Origin: Armillaria gallica
Lineage: Eukaryota > Basidiomycota > Agaricomycetes > Agaricales > Physalacriaceae
Direction of reading: 5' to 3'
Length of the DNA: 64,000 nucleotides
NCBI GenBank assembly: GCA_037576215.1
Contig: JBANDB010000002.1
Location: forward strand, 4,588,001-4,652,000
Below are positions 33,099 through 43,469 of the stretch, in pieces; within the stretch, counting starts at the first letter, position 1, and each line of letters opens with the position of its first letter. A program made the translations under genes and the position numbers. Under the pieces are notes generated by a model that ran no database searches, had not been told where the DNA came from, and was given only the letters and a program-made list of their open reading frames with translations.

Positions 33099-36000
33099 CT
33101 ATCGCGCCAGATCTAAATGCTGATCGTTAGAGGGATACCGGTATGCCACGAACTCTGTGTCCTGTGCTACGAGCTCCTCTAATGCTTTTCGGGAAGTGAT
33201 GGACATTCTTGGTCCTCCGACTCCACTGAACGCGCTATGCCGCGACACAGAAGTGGCATAGCCTCCGTTAGTTGTTACCTCGTCTAACGCATCAGACCCA
33301 GCCGACTGCCGGAATGAAGGGAACTGTTGGGCAACGTTTTCCTGCATCAGATTCCGTTCTGGCTGCTTCTTGCCGAGCAAAGATGATAACCCGAATCTGG
33401 ACTTTCGCTTTGTCGGTTGGGGTACGCTGTTCCTATTACTTGTCGTTGCAGCATAATCAAGGCGCAAGGAGCGCCTCGAGCCACCGAATTCATCATATGT
33501 GGGACCCATTGATTGACGCTGGCCATAGCCAGTCATTGTCTGGTTCCGTGCCGATAGTCCATCTAGATTTGGACGTGACGTGAGACCACCGAAGGACTGC
33601 CGTCGAGCTTCTGGATTACGGAAGGGCGCTTGAGGTGGAAGGAAGTCATGAGTCGGTCCAGCTCCGGGAGGTGGTCTTCGGGTGTCGAATGTGTATACAG
33701 TTTGAGGCCGGTCTGACGGTGTTGGAGCATTATTAGATCGGCGCCGCGCTTCTCCGGGAAGTGGGGGTAGCGATTTTTCGCGGGTCAGGCCAGTAGATGG
33801 AACAGGAAGATTGGTATAATTATTGGGAACGGTGGGAATAGGAGATGAGGATGCAACACGCTTGCGTATGTCGGGATCTGAAGTCATCATATGCACGTTT
33901 CTCGACATGCTCTTTTCGTCGATGTCATCATAGTTGCCGCTCAACTTGCGTATAATTGCAGTATCTGCGTCTTGGACGGAAGGTCGCGATGAAACGGGAG
34001 ATGGTAGAAGGCTTGAGGGAGCTGTGGGAGGGGAAACACCGGCAGAAAGTTTTGGTGGGGAAGAAGTGAGAGAAGGCGTAGAAGCATGACGTCCTTCACG
34101 ACTCATAAGGTAGGTAAGGGGCGGTGGTGGTGCCAAGGGGTAATCGTCTTCGGTTCTGCCATTGGACTGTAGCTGCCTTTTCTCGCTGGCAATGCCGTCA
34201 TGCTTGGATCCCCTCGTCACCATGCGCCAAATTTTGGCAAGCCCTTCTTCTTCTTCTGGCTCTTGCTCTCTGACTGCCGAGATTGGCGTGACAGAGTGGG
34301 CTCCAAGGGCTCCAAAGGTTCCAAGTCCGCACCGTTCCACAACTGACTCCGACGCGGAGTGTTGAGATCAACAGGGGAGGGTACATATCGATTAGCCGCA
34401 TCTTCCCGTTGTAGTGCCACGCTTGAAGATGAACATGAGTTATATAGATGTTCCTGGATGTTGATGACGAAGACTTACTGCATATCAATCATACTGCCTG
34501 ACATCCCTGATACTGCTAAACTATCACGACTGTTCCACCCTTCCCGGAAGTTAGGAAATCCAAAAAAGCGAGAACGTCGCGGCGACGTGGAGCTCAAGCT
34601 GTGCACATCCGAAAACGAGGCCTGAGACTGAGCACGCGGAAGCTCTGGACGATCCAGAGGTGCAGTCAGGACGCTCATGGGTCGACCTGGACTACCTTGA
34701 GAATAGCGTGTTGAGGGCCTGAGACCAATGCCACTGTCGGTGGGAAGACTCGGGGAAGACATTATTGAGTGAGCATCGACGAAAGAGCTTCGAGAAGACT
34801 TTCGAGCCCGTCTCTCCTCCCTGCGGCGGCGCTCTCGAGCCTCGCGTTCCTCTTTGCGGACATCCACGTGTTCGACAATCATGCCATTCTCCAAAAGGGT
34901 TATTTCACGAGAATGTGCGCGATCATGCAGCGGGTTTGTAGCCACCGAGGGAGATCGAGGAGGCTTGATACGTACCCCGCCTGTGTCGTCGGTTGGTGCT
35001 GCACTGTTGCCCATGTCGTATGCAGAGCGCCGTAATTGGGAGTAGGCATCTCGCATCCTGTTATCAAGTTGTTTCGCCTCTTGCATTGCACGCGCATGTG
35101 CGAGGCCTTCTTCCTCCAGCAGTTTCCTTTGTGCAGTGACATATGTATTGAGAGTCTGGTTACGAGACGTCGCTTCTCGTGCCGTCTATAAGATACATTT
35201 AAGCAGCCGTACAAGTTGGAGAATGAACAAACACACCACGCTGAGCCATATCTTAACATTCTGCTCAGTCAAGCGACCACCTTTTGCTCTTGGTCTTGGA
35301 GGTTCATCAACATTGACGATTCCTGTGACTTCCTCTTCCTCCTCTCTGCGTTTTAGCTCCTCATACAAGACATCACTCTCCCGCTCCCACATTCCAGGAG
35401 ATGTTACGTCGACATCAGCCATGTCCTGGTCACGCATGGCGCATTCAACACAGACCTCTTCTTGTCGAGGTGGAGGGGGCGTGGGGGAATAGACGGGGTT
35501 CACAGGATTTGGAGTCGTGCTTTGATTAATGAAAGTCGGCTGTTGGGCATACACTCGAAGACGCTGGGATACAGGAGGCGCATAACCAGGAGAAGCCGAT
35601 AATGGGATAGTAATAGCAGGAGGCATTGAGGCAGTATAGCTGGGACCGGCAACAACGGCGGAAACGGGCAAAGCAGGATGGCGGGGAGTGGAAGGAATTG
35701 GGCCTGCTATTGGCTCCTGTGACGGCAACCTGGGCAAGGCACCTCTTCCTTGAGGCGAGGCATCCACGGGGGGCTGCAGGGTATCTTCTGGTGCTCTGGA
35801 AGAGGCACGTTGTGCGTTGTCGTCTAAGCTGTACCGTTCGACCACACGGCGAGAAGCTCCTTGCGGCAAAGCATACGATACTTGGCTCCGTGGAGGCTCC
35901 TGGGAAGGTGACGCCGACGATTTTGTCGATGCAAAGTCGGAGGCTTCTGCACGGGACGGCCCTCGCGACTGTGAAAGGTGCTGATCAAAAGCATCTGCTG

Positions 36001-36253
36001 TCCTTCCCACCGGAGTGGAGCTCGTGACGGTTGGCTCGTCATTCCCTCGACTCGAACTGCCCTCCCTTTGCACATTTGAATCCCTTGCAGACTTGTCTCC
36101 GGGACCGACGACGACAGGGCTTGGCCGGGGTGCAGTGGCCGCTGAGGGGTATCGGTTGTCGCCGAAGTCGAGGTCAGCAATTAGGGCTCGCGGGTACAAC
36201 GAATGTACATTTGGGCTCGTGTCGGTTCGTGAAGGGTAAACGGTGGCAGCCAT
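33099..36253 (-). CDS. Large disordered protein with a conserved ECAMRDQDMADVDV block
   Basis: The product is Ser/Pro/Arg-rich over roughly 1,000 residues, starting MAATVYPSRTDTSPNVHSLY at 36253. In the first third is VCVECAMRDQDMADVDVTSP followed by GMWERESDVLYEELKRREE, a block I remember as conserved in uncharacterised proteins across Dikarya. It is followed by a charged coiled-coil region (TYVTAQRKLLEEEGLAHARA and on) and a basic, Glu/Arg-rich helix. Near 34240 GLAKIWRMVTRGSKHD begins a second conserved segment, and the C-terminus has KRKSRFGLSSLLGKK. A 59-nt intron (donor GTGCGG) explains the frame change near 34260. No enzyme domain is seen; a scaffold or cortex role is only a guess. Confidence 0.72.
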
Positions 36254-36717
36254 CGTCCAGAAACAGGACGGCTAAATTTGCAGGCTAGAGGTAACGGGGA
36301 AGGTGAAAGGTATGTATTGGAAATAAAGCGGTGCTGAAAAACCGAAAAAAGGGCTGGCGTCGCCGGTGACAACCAGCTGAAGGGATTGCTGGCTGTTGTT
36401 CGAGGGCGAGGAGGTATACCGTACTGATAAGAGGAGAAGAAGAGATTTTGTTGGCAAGGGCGAACCAAGTCCCAGTTCAAGCTGTGTCAGCCTTTGGCTA
36501 GGACTGATCTGAGAGCTCGCTTAGCCCCGACCCGGATCTTTTACCAGATGGGCACATCAAAGTGATTTTCTTACTTCACATCTTTTGCGGTAACTTTTGT
36601 ACATATTGTCTTAAGCGCCGCCAACTGGATGACAATTGAAATAGTCGGCAAAAATACTCTTTCTACACACTATTCAGAATCAATGATACGACTGTAACCA
36701 TCAGCCTTTCAAAAGAG
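36254..36717. other. Promoter region of the large disordered-protein gene
   Basis: About 460 bp between two minus-strand genes. It holds the 5' region of the large gene and the 3' UTR of NDUFS7. No clear element was found. Confidence 0.4.
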
Positions 36718-37797
36718 TTATTTGCGGTACCTGTCAACCGACTCATTAGTTTCCACTATTGTAATCTTCCTTGTAACCTACCAAAGAACTGCTTTCCTGC
36801 TGCGTCTCATCTTGCGTTGTAGTTGCAGCATTCCGTATAGGAGCGCCTCTGCTGTCGGGGGGCATCCGGGTACATATATATCAACCGGAACGATACCTGT
36901 GAATCCAGATCGTAAAGCGTTACTCACGACTAACGCGCAAATGATGGTAATACGTACGATCACATCCACGAACAACCGAGTAGGAATAGTGGTAATATCC
37001 ACCTCCGTTGGCGCATGAGCCCATTGACACAACCCATCCTAGAGCAACGATGAATAACCCGATATCGCCCGCATATACAGTACATGACATACGAGGTTCA
37101 GGCATTTGGTCATATACCTTCCGCAATGCAGGTGCCATTTTGTTCGTGAGTGTACCGGCGACAATCATAACTTCACTCTGTCGAGGACTGGCTCGGAAGA
37201 TGATACCCAGTCTGTCCTGATCATACCGTGCAGCAGCCATGTGCATCATCTCCACTGCACAACACGCAAGACCTGCGCAAAACTATTAGAACTCCCTTCA
37301 GCCCAGCAGCCTATACTCACCGAAAGTCACAGGCCAGAGAGAGCTTTGTCGCGCCCAGTTCGCAATCTTGTCCACAGTAGACAAAACATACTCTAAACAA
37401 ACCGTTTGAGAGATGTCAAAACATCTGTCAAAAATGGCTGCCAGCACGCACCTGATTTGTTCTGTGGATGCTCAAGACTGAACTGGTTGGAATCTCTGTG
37501 CGCCAATTCCACCAATGGCTGGGTCGCGGATAACGAAAAAGAGGGAATAGATGGCTGAGACGACGACGATGGTTCTGCTTGCAAGGTAGATCGCGTTGTA
37601 TGTAGCCACCGGTGTGCTGCAACTCAATGAATATTCTGCTTGACGTGTAAGACATTCGTAGACGCACCGGAAAGGCCCGCCGGCCGCGTAGCTGCTCGTC
37701 GTCCAGCGGCAACAACTGCAGAAGATATATAAGATGAGCCCTTGAGAAAAGAAGTAGTAAATTGCAGCAAACCTGCTGTCTTCAAAGCCAGAGACAT
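36718..37797 (-). CDS. NDUFS7: NADH:ubiquinone oxidoreductase 20 kDa subunit (NDUFS7/PSST)
   Basis: This core complex I subunit binds iron-sulfur cluster N2 next to the quinone site in the mitochondrial inner membrane. The start at 37797 gives MSLALKTAG and an Arg/Ala-rich presequence ([23 protein letters not shown]). Then come [19 protein letters not shown], the paired cysteines in [60 protein letters not shown] and [20 protein letters not shown], which supply all four cluster ligands. The last exon is only 13 nt (36718-36730): it completes the terminal WYRK after a 50-nt intron. All domains are intact. It shares a short divergent promoter with mtTFB. Confidence 0.95.
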
Positions 37798-37943
37798 TGT
37801 GGTCAGCGTTGGAGAAGGAATTACGACGACTCTGATTGGCTCCTGCGATTCCGACTCTTCACGTGGCACCTGGGGTAAAATCGTGGGAATCAAGAGTACC
37901 AATTTTAGAACTTGAAATAGTTTCTCGTCACGCGTGACCGTGC
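37798..37943. promoter_or_regulatory. Divergent promoter between NDUFS7 and mtTFB
   Basis: Just 146 bp lie between the start codons of two nuclear genes for mitochondrial proteins. The arrangement suggests a shared promoter. No named element was identified in it. Confidence 0.55.
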
Positions 37944-39480
37944 ATGCCTCTCTTCCCGCCATGCCGACGTCAAATCTCTGCACTGTACTCTTGGGCACCA
38001 CGTAGATGCTATCGCACCAAGAAAGTCAAAATTGAGAAACCTGAAAACTTCATCGATCTTCCGGACTTCCTACAATGGCGCAGCTTTTTTCCATCCAATT
38101 CTTCACTCGCTCATCGTATATCTGTTGCAAATCCAGAAACTGCTAAAAAGATCGCGAACGCGTTTGTGCCAGAAGGGTCCAAAGATAAAGTTATCATTGA
38201 GGCGTTTCCAGGTGCGATTCTTGAGCATGGTTATCCATATGATACTGACAGACTGTCGTGTAGGACCAGGCCAGTTGACAAGAGCGTTACTCGCATTGCC
38301 TAAAGAACGTATCAAAAAGCTCATTGTGCTTGAAACACACGATGATTATCTGCAGTATCTCAGAGTATGTTACTCTCACGGTTTTGAGACACGGTCCTTA
38401 CAAACGTGAAGTCATTAGAAGCGATTGACGATAGAGTCAAAGTCCTCGATCTTCCCGCAGTGGCATGGTCTACCTACGATACGGTAGAAGAAATGGGACT
38501 GTTAAAGGACGTCGTGGCGCTTCCCTGGGAGGCTGGTGGTAAGCTCATTTGTCCAAACAGTCGACGAATGACCAACAGTTCTCCAGTGCATCCCAATCTA
38601 CATTACATCTCCCATCTCAGAGCCACTATATCGGGAGAACAATTCATTGCTCAGCAATTTCGCACCATTCCTGACCGGCAATGGCTGTTCAAGTTTGGTC
38701 GGGTACCTATGAGCCATGTCATGAGTGAATATGTATGGCAGGTAAGTTCTTTGGTGGTCTTTGAGATGCTTTATTGAAACTTCATGAAAGCGCGTATCCG
38801 GACCGCTAGGGGATAGGTTGAGATGCAAACTCAGCGTTATAGCTGAAGCGACGGCCAAATGCGAAGCGGCATTGCCTTTCTCAGAAACACAACCACTTGA
38901 ACAACATTTTCATCCGGCACCATCTGAGGCAGTAATGACCAAGGTCGGAGAACTGCGACAAACAAGAAAAATGATCAAGGGGAGGAGATTGGGGATGCCT
39001 TTCCAGGTCATAAACGTAGTCCCTCGCGCAGACGTTGTACGTCGTCCCACACATTATTACTGTTCTGTCGTTCTCAACTATCTCTTCCTAGCTTATATTT
39101 CCTGAGACGCTAGACAAATGGGACTACTGTTTGCGTCGGATGTTTGTACAGAAGGCAACACCCTTCAAAAAAGCGCTACTGTAAGCGGCTCTCGTCATTG
39201 TCTTCTAGCATTTTACCCATCAAATCCCCAGAATGCTAGGACCTGGTGCTGGGACGCTAGCGAAAACACTTTGCAATCCTGAGAATCCCGTGTATATTGA
39301 CCCGGACTCCAAAATCCACTCACTTACCACTGAGCAGTGGCAGGTTGTGGTCCAGGCATTCCACGAATGGCCTTTTGCTCCGCGGGTAAGCGATACGCCA
39401 CACCAATTTCATCGTTCTGCTGACCGAAACATTCCAAGGATCTCGGCGTAGACTCTGTAGTAGCGTCTCTAATGCCTTAA
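37944..39480 (+). CDS. MTF1: Mitochondrial transcription factor mtTFB/MTF1 (rRNA adenine dimethylase fold)
   Basis: These proteins descend from KsgA-type rRNA dimethylases and act with mitochondrial RNA polymerase in promoter opening. The start at 37944 gives MPLFPPCRRQISALYSWAPR, a basic aromatic presequence. Then come ENFIDLPDFLQWRSFFPSN, a SAM-fold beginning DKVIIEAFPG with VGPGQLTRALLALPKERIKK and LIVLETHDDYLQYLR after an intron, a segment with VKVLDLPAVAWSTYDTVEE, and WLFKFGRVPMSHVMSEYVWQ. A C-terminal helical part has CLRRMFVQKATPFKKAL and LGPGAGTLAKTL. It ends DLGVDSVVASLMP at 39480. About eight introns; junction limits partly approximate. A bifunctional methyltransferase cannot be excluded. 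Confidence 0.82.
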
Positions 39481-40262
39481 AGCCAATGTTATCGTAACCC
39501 ATCGCATATGATCATAGGGCTGATGAATCTACAAGCCAAAATCTATTTAGGATCTCTGGTCCGATACCAACGTTTAGAATTATTATTTCCCGCTCATTCC
39601 GTTGAGCCACTTTCAGTTCCTAGTAAAGCAGTTCAAATTTTGGACCGGCTACGACTACACCGTTATCGCCCAACTAATTCCTAGCTTTTATCCTGCCGAT
39701 GGCAATGTCTAAGGATTCTCCGTTTCGCAGTAAACGTCTATTGGCGCTAAAAAATATCAATTCTGAAACGGCGATCCGGTCATTAGAGGACTTGATCATT
39801 ACTCTTGCATGAAAGATACCATCTTTGACAATACAAGAGCTGTGATAAGCCATCGTTACCGTGCAGCCACCCTTCAGCCGAATCTTACGCGACGCCTTCA
39901 ATCATAGTGCGGGAAGTATAAACTACTTCCGTAGAACGATACTTTTGCGTAATCCTTGTTGTAAACTAATGATACAGGGTAGTACAGATACACCGAAGGG
40001 CAAGGATCCGTGTAGTCATCAAAATCCTATCTACGCCCTTCAGAGAAAGAGAGCAATGCGATAATAACAGGTAACAAATGCGAAGGTGGGGACTACTATG
40101 AGGTTATAAAGTGTTCGATGCCAAGAAGCGTTGTAGGATGCTAGGGGTGTATAAAGTAGTCGATGAGGATAAAAGCTAGCTTTCAAGATGCATATGGTAT
40201 GGTGTCCGAAAAAGTCAGTCTTTTCCACCAGGGAAAATATTTTTAAAATCCGTGAGTAGCGA
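39481..40262. other. Intergenic between MTF1 and KRE6/SKN1 genes (convergent)
   Basis: About 780 bp. It contains one minus-strand open frame of 75 codons at 39674-39901 (see next entry) and otherwise no recognisable gene. Confidence 0.4.
39674..39901 (-). CDS. Orphan small ORF, unknown
   Basis: 75 codons with a mixed hydrophobic and basic composition (SSNDRIAVSELIFFSANRRL is typical). No family recognised, no signal peptide, and no intron or neighbour that supports it. It lies between two convergent genes, where such frames often arise by chance. It is listed because it is the most protein-like frame in the gap. Confidence 0.15.
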   Translation of the reverse strand: MKASRKIRLKGGCTVTMAYHSSCIVKDGIFHARVMIKSSNDRIAVSELIFFSANRRLLRNGESLDIAIGRIKARN

Positions 40263-42866
40263 TTAACATTCGCCAAGGAACGAGTTCTTGGGGAAAGGTT
40301 TCTGGTAGTCATCAACCCATGTCGTCAAGTTAGGATTCATGTACGCTTCAATGTATCTGTGAGACAGTCAGATTGGTCATTACCTAGAACAAAAGTGCGA
40401 CCAAACTCACTCGTTAATATACGCTTGCGTAGGAAAGTCCGGGGGTCGCAGCCAATGTTGATACTGTCAGCAGGCTATCAAAAACATTAATCTCCAACCA
40501 AATATTGTCAATGAGAACACTGCCCACCTGATATACACGTATATAGTCAATTGTCATGTGAACTGGGAAGCCGAGATGTTCAATGTCGACAGGCCCAAAG
40601 TTCGTGGACATGCCCAGGTTCGCGATGATATACTATGGTTTTTGTTAACGTCAACACGCCCGAACATTCGAAGGGCAAGTATACCATGGGTTCCGTTGGC
40701 ACAGGACGTTCCGATATCGCGACAGACGAGTCGGGTCCCATACCAGCGGCTTTTATAGACCATGCGATCTGATTGCTTGATATCCACGTTATGTACTAAG
40801 AGGGTTGAGAGGTAAGTAGCATGACCTAAGGATTAGGAGAGACGCTCACCCCGTCACTGTATCCTGACCGCCACGGGATAGTAGCTATCAGCGGGAGAAT
40901 TTACAGTTTATACAGGAAACAAGGCATACCTGGCTTATACTGCAGAGAATTCACTGTCAGAACCGACTTCCTAAACAATATGCTTTGAAATTTACCTCAA
41001 ATCCATATAGCGAAAAGCAACCACCCGTTTTCTCGTAACATTCAGTATCCGTGTTGGTCACGACCGACGTCGCTTGTTGTTCCACATTACCCGTGAAGGT
41101 GTTCAGTTGCGATATCGATGGATCTCGGACATAGAAATTGTCCGACGTATTTTGCCAGACATACGCATGATTGAACGGCTGCATGAATTATGAGACATGA
41201 TGGTTCCTCATGCTAAGGAAGTGTTCGACTTACCGCCCACTGTCCGGACTGGGATACCTGCGCTATCAGCGTGTGTTCATTAATCTTCCAAAGATCAGAG
41301 ACGTAAGACCAAGATAATGCCGGAACCTACCTGGGCCTCAAATACATCGATCTCAGGCGCAGAACGCCCGACAAAGGTACCATCAGAATGAGTTGGGCCA
41401 GGGTGGCTTTCTCCTGGACATGTACACCGAGATAGTCTTTGTCCTGGGAGATATGAGAGAACGCCGCCTTTCCCCGCGTCCCCGTCAACTGTTGCCGCTA
41501 CAGGTTCATTATTGATGGTTTGGTTGGCGACAGTACCAACATCACACGAGTCTTTGACATGACATCAGTTGGGTTGGGGAATACAGGCCATCACCACCTT
41601 ACCGTATGTATAAGGCCATGTACCTTCGAGGGATGCACCATATCCTGCGCGTCCGAGGTTACCCATGGTCCAGACAGCAGGCCAGAGGCCGAGGACGTTA
41701 GTGGTGCCGGGCAACAGCACGGAAGTCTCGATATACCCTCCTGTGAAGCAGAATTTGTTCCTACGAATGAGTTAGTTGATACCATAACAGTACGTGACTC
41801 TAGGCTTTTTACCATGTCGAGACCATACCTATATCCGTAAGGATAAGCATGAAAAATGTTATAGCAGAACAGACTCACTCACCGCCTTGGTAATGTAAAT
41901 CATGGGTCTCTTTCTGAGACAAAGTGATAACTAGGGACCCGTCTTTGGTTGTGATTGCCGCTGGATCATACCATTCCATGTTGTTAGTACCCTGAATATG
42001 AATATTTTTTTATTAGATACGATCGATCTTGAAATTGAGAAACAAACCCAATAATGGAGATCCGCGGCTTCCCAATATGGATCATCTCCAGGATAGAAAG
42101 ATCGTCCGTCAGTATTGAATTCGTCTGAAAATACGAGCTGGAGATTTCGAAAAGGATCATTCCAAGATGAGACCGTATATGCCTCTCGGGGCGTGTCTAG
42201 ATCTATGAGTCCAAAGTTTCCAGGAATATCCGGAACCTATGCGGCCGAAGGTGAGGAGGTGAAGTGGCACGATGATGAAAAGAAGCCGCACTTGTCCGCT
42301 GGCATTTAAACCACCCAAGTTGAAACCACCTTGATTAGAAAGACCTCGAGAGGTGACATACGATGCCACTGGATATCCAATACTAGAAAAGACCGGTAAA
42401 TTCCATGTGGCGACCATCAGTGATAGATGATGTGTGAAACATACAACAAGGCCAAGATGCCAGCACACAACATGATGAGGCAACCGAGGTTTGTTACTCC
42501 ACGTATTGAGATAACATGCCCGCCGATTTCCACCTCGTCCGAGCGTTCCTTTGGCGTGTGAATGTCATCGTCTGGCTCTATCAAGTCTGGCGAGAGGTCG
42601 GATCCCCATTGTCGGGGGTCTGGAGAGAGAGAAAACTGGAGGATAGATAAGTTGGGATCGAAGATCTTTGTTGTTGTCAATACCAACTTTTTTAGATATC
42701 GAAAATAGCTCTTGGCTTGCACTATACGAAGGGTATGGAGTGTCGAAGTTTGACTGGCAGAAAGGACTCAGAGATGAAAAACGTTTTATCAGCAAGAAAG
42801 GCGTACGAGCTCAGACCACTTGCTGGAACTTGCACTCCGCGATATCCTCGGGCTCGGAGAGGACAT
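40263..42866 (-). CDS. SKN1: Beta-1,6-glucan synthesis protein KRE6/SKN1 (GH16-like, type II membrane)
   Basis: KRE6/SKN1 proteins are Golgi/ER type II membrane proteins required for cell wall beta-1,6-glucan. A cytosolic Ser-rich N-terminus has [15 protein letters not shown] and [20 protein letters not shown], then a transmembrane segment ([16 protein letters not shown]) at about 42430-42490. The lumenal GH16-like domain contains [90 protein letters not shown] (the GH16 ExDxxE-type site), and near the end [19 protein letters not shown] and DYIRVYQ. It ends NSFLGEC at 40263. Many short introns. The exact N-terminus is uncertain (see findings). Confidence 0.9.
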
Positions 42867-43469
42867 AGCGCAAAGATTGTACAGCGAGAACCAGACGTGG
42901 AAACGGTGAGAGTAGACGATGACGGCCGTAGGAGAAAGAGTCCAGCGCCAGGAACGACGTTAAACACGACGTGAAGCAAAAGAGGTAAAGGAAGCGAAGG
43001 CGAGAATGATGCCAATATCTATAAACGGCACAGTCCACGCGAGCGGAAGACATCAATCTAGCAATGCCACCTCAACAGCCGCGTTCTGGTAGTTTCCGTC
43101 CAATGTTGCCGTCCAGTAGGGTCATCAGAATGAATATCGCCGTCAATTACGGTTCTCGTCGTTCCGTCGGAAGCGTCCAAAGGATGAGAGCTGAGTTTCG
43201 GTGATTACGGTCGGTTTTTGCCGCCAGTTTTTCGATCATGGAAAATCACGGCTGATCAGATTATATTTGGACCATATTTCAAATTTCTTGGCGACGACAT
43301 ATTCATTCTTGTCGCCGACTAAGGCAATGTAGCAAAACAAAAAATACACGACGGTCATCTACATGACAGCACCCGAACAAAGTACAACAACAGTGTCCGT
43401 CATAAATGAGTAATACAACATCTACATATCCATAAACAAGATAGAACTTGGCTGAGACGGACCTGCGCG
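42867..43469. other. Gap between KRE6/SKN1 start and GTPBP1-like stop
   Basis: About 600 bp, both genes on minus. It would hold the SKN1 promoter and the 3' UTR of the GTPase. No motif identified. Confidence 0.4.

Noticed and set aside
34240..34320. Possible frameshift in the large disordered-protein gene at a GAA/AAG run
   Set aside because: A 59-nt intron with donor GTGCGG and acceptor CGGCAG gives the right phase (WNV then REQEPEEEEG), so the frame change is explained.
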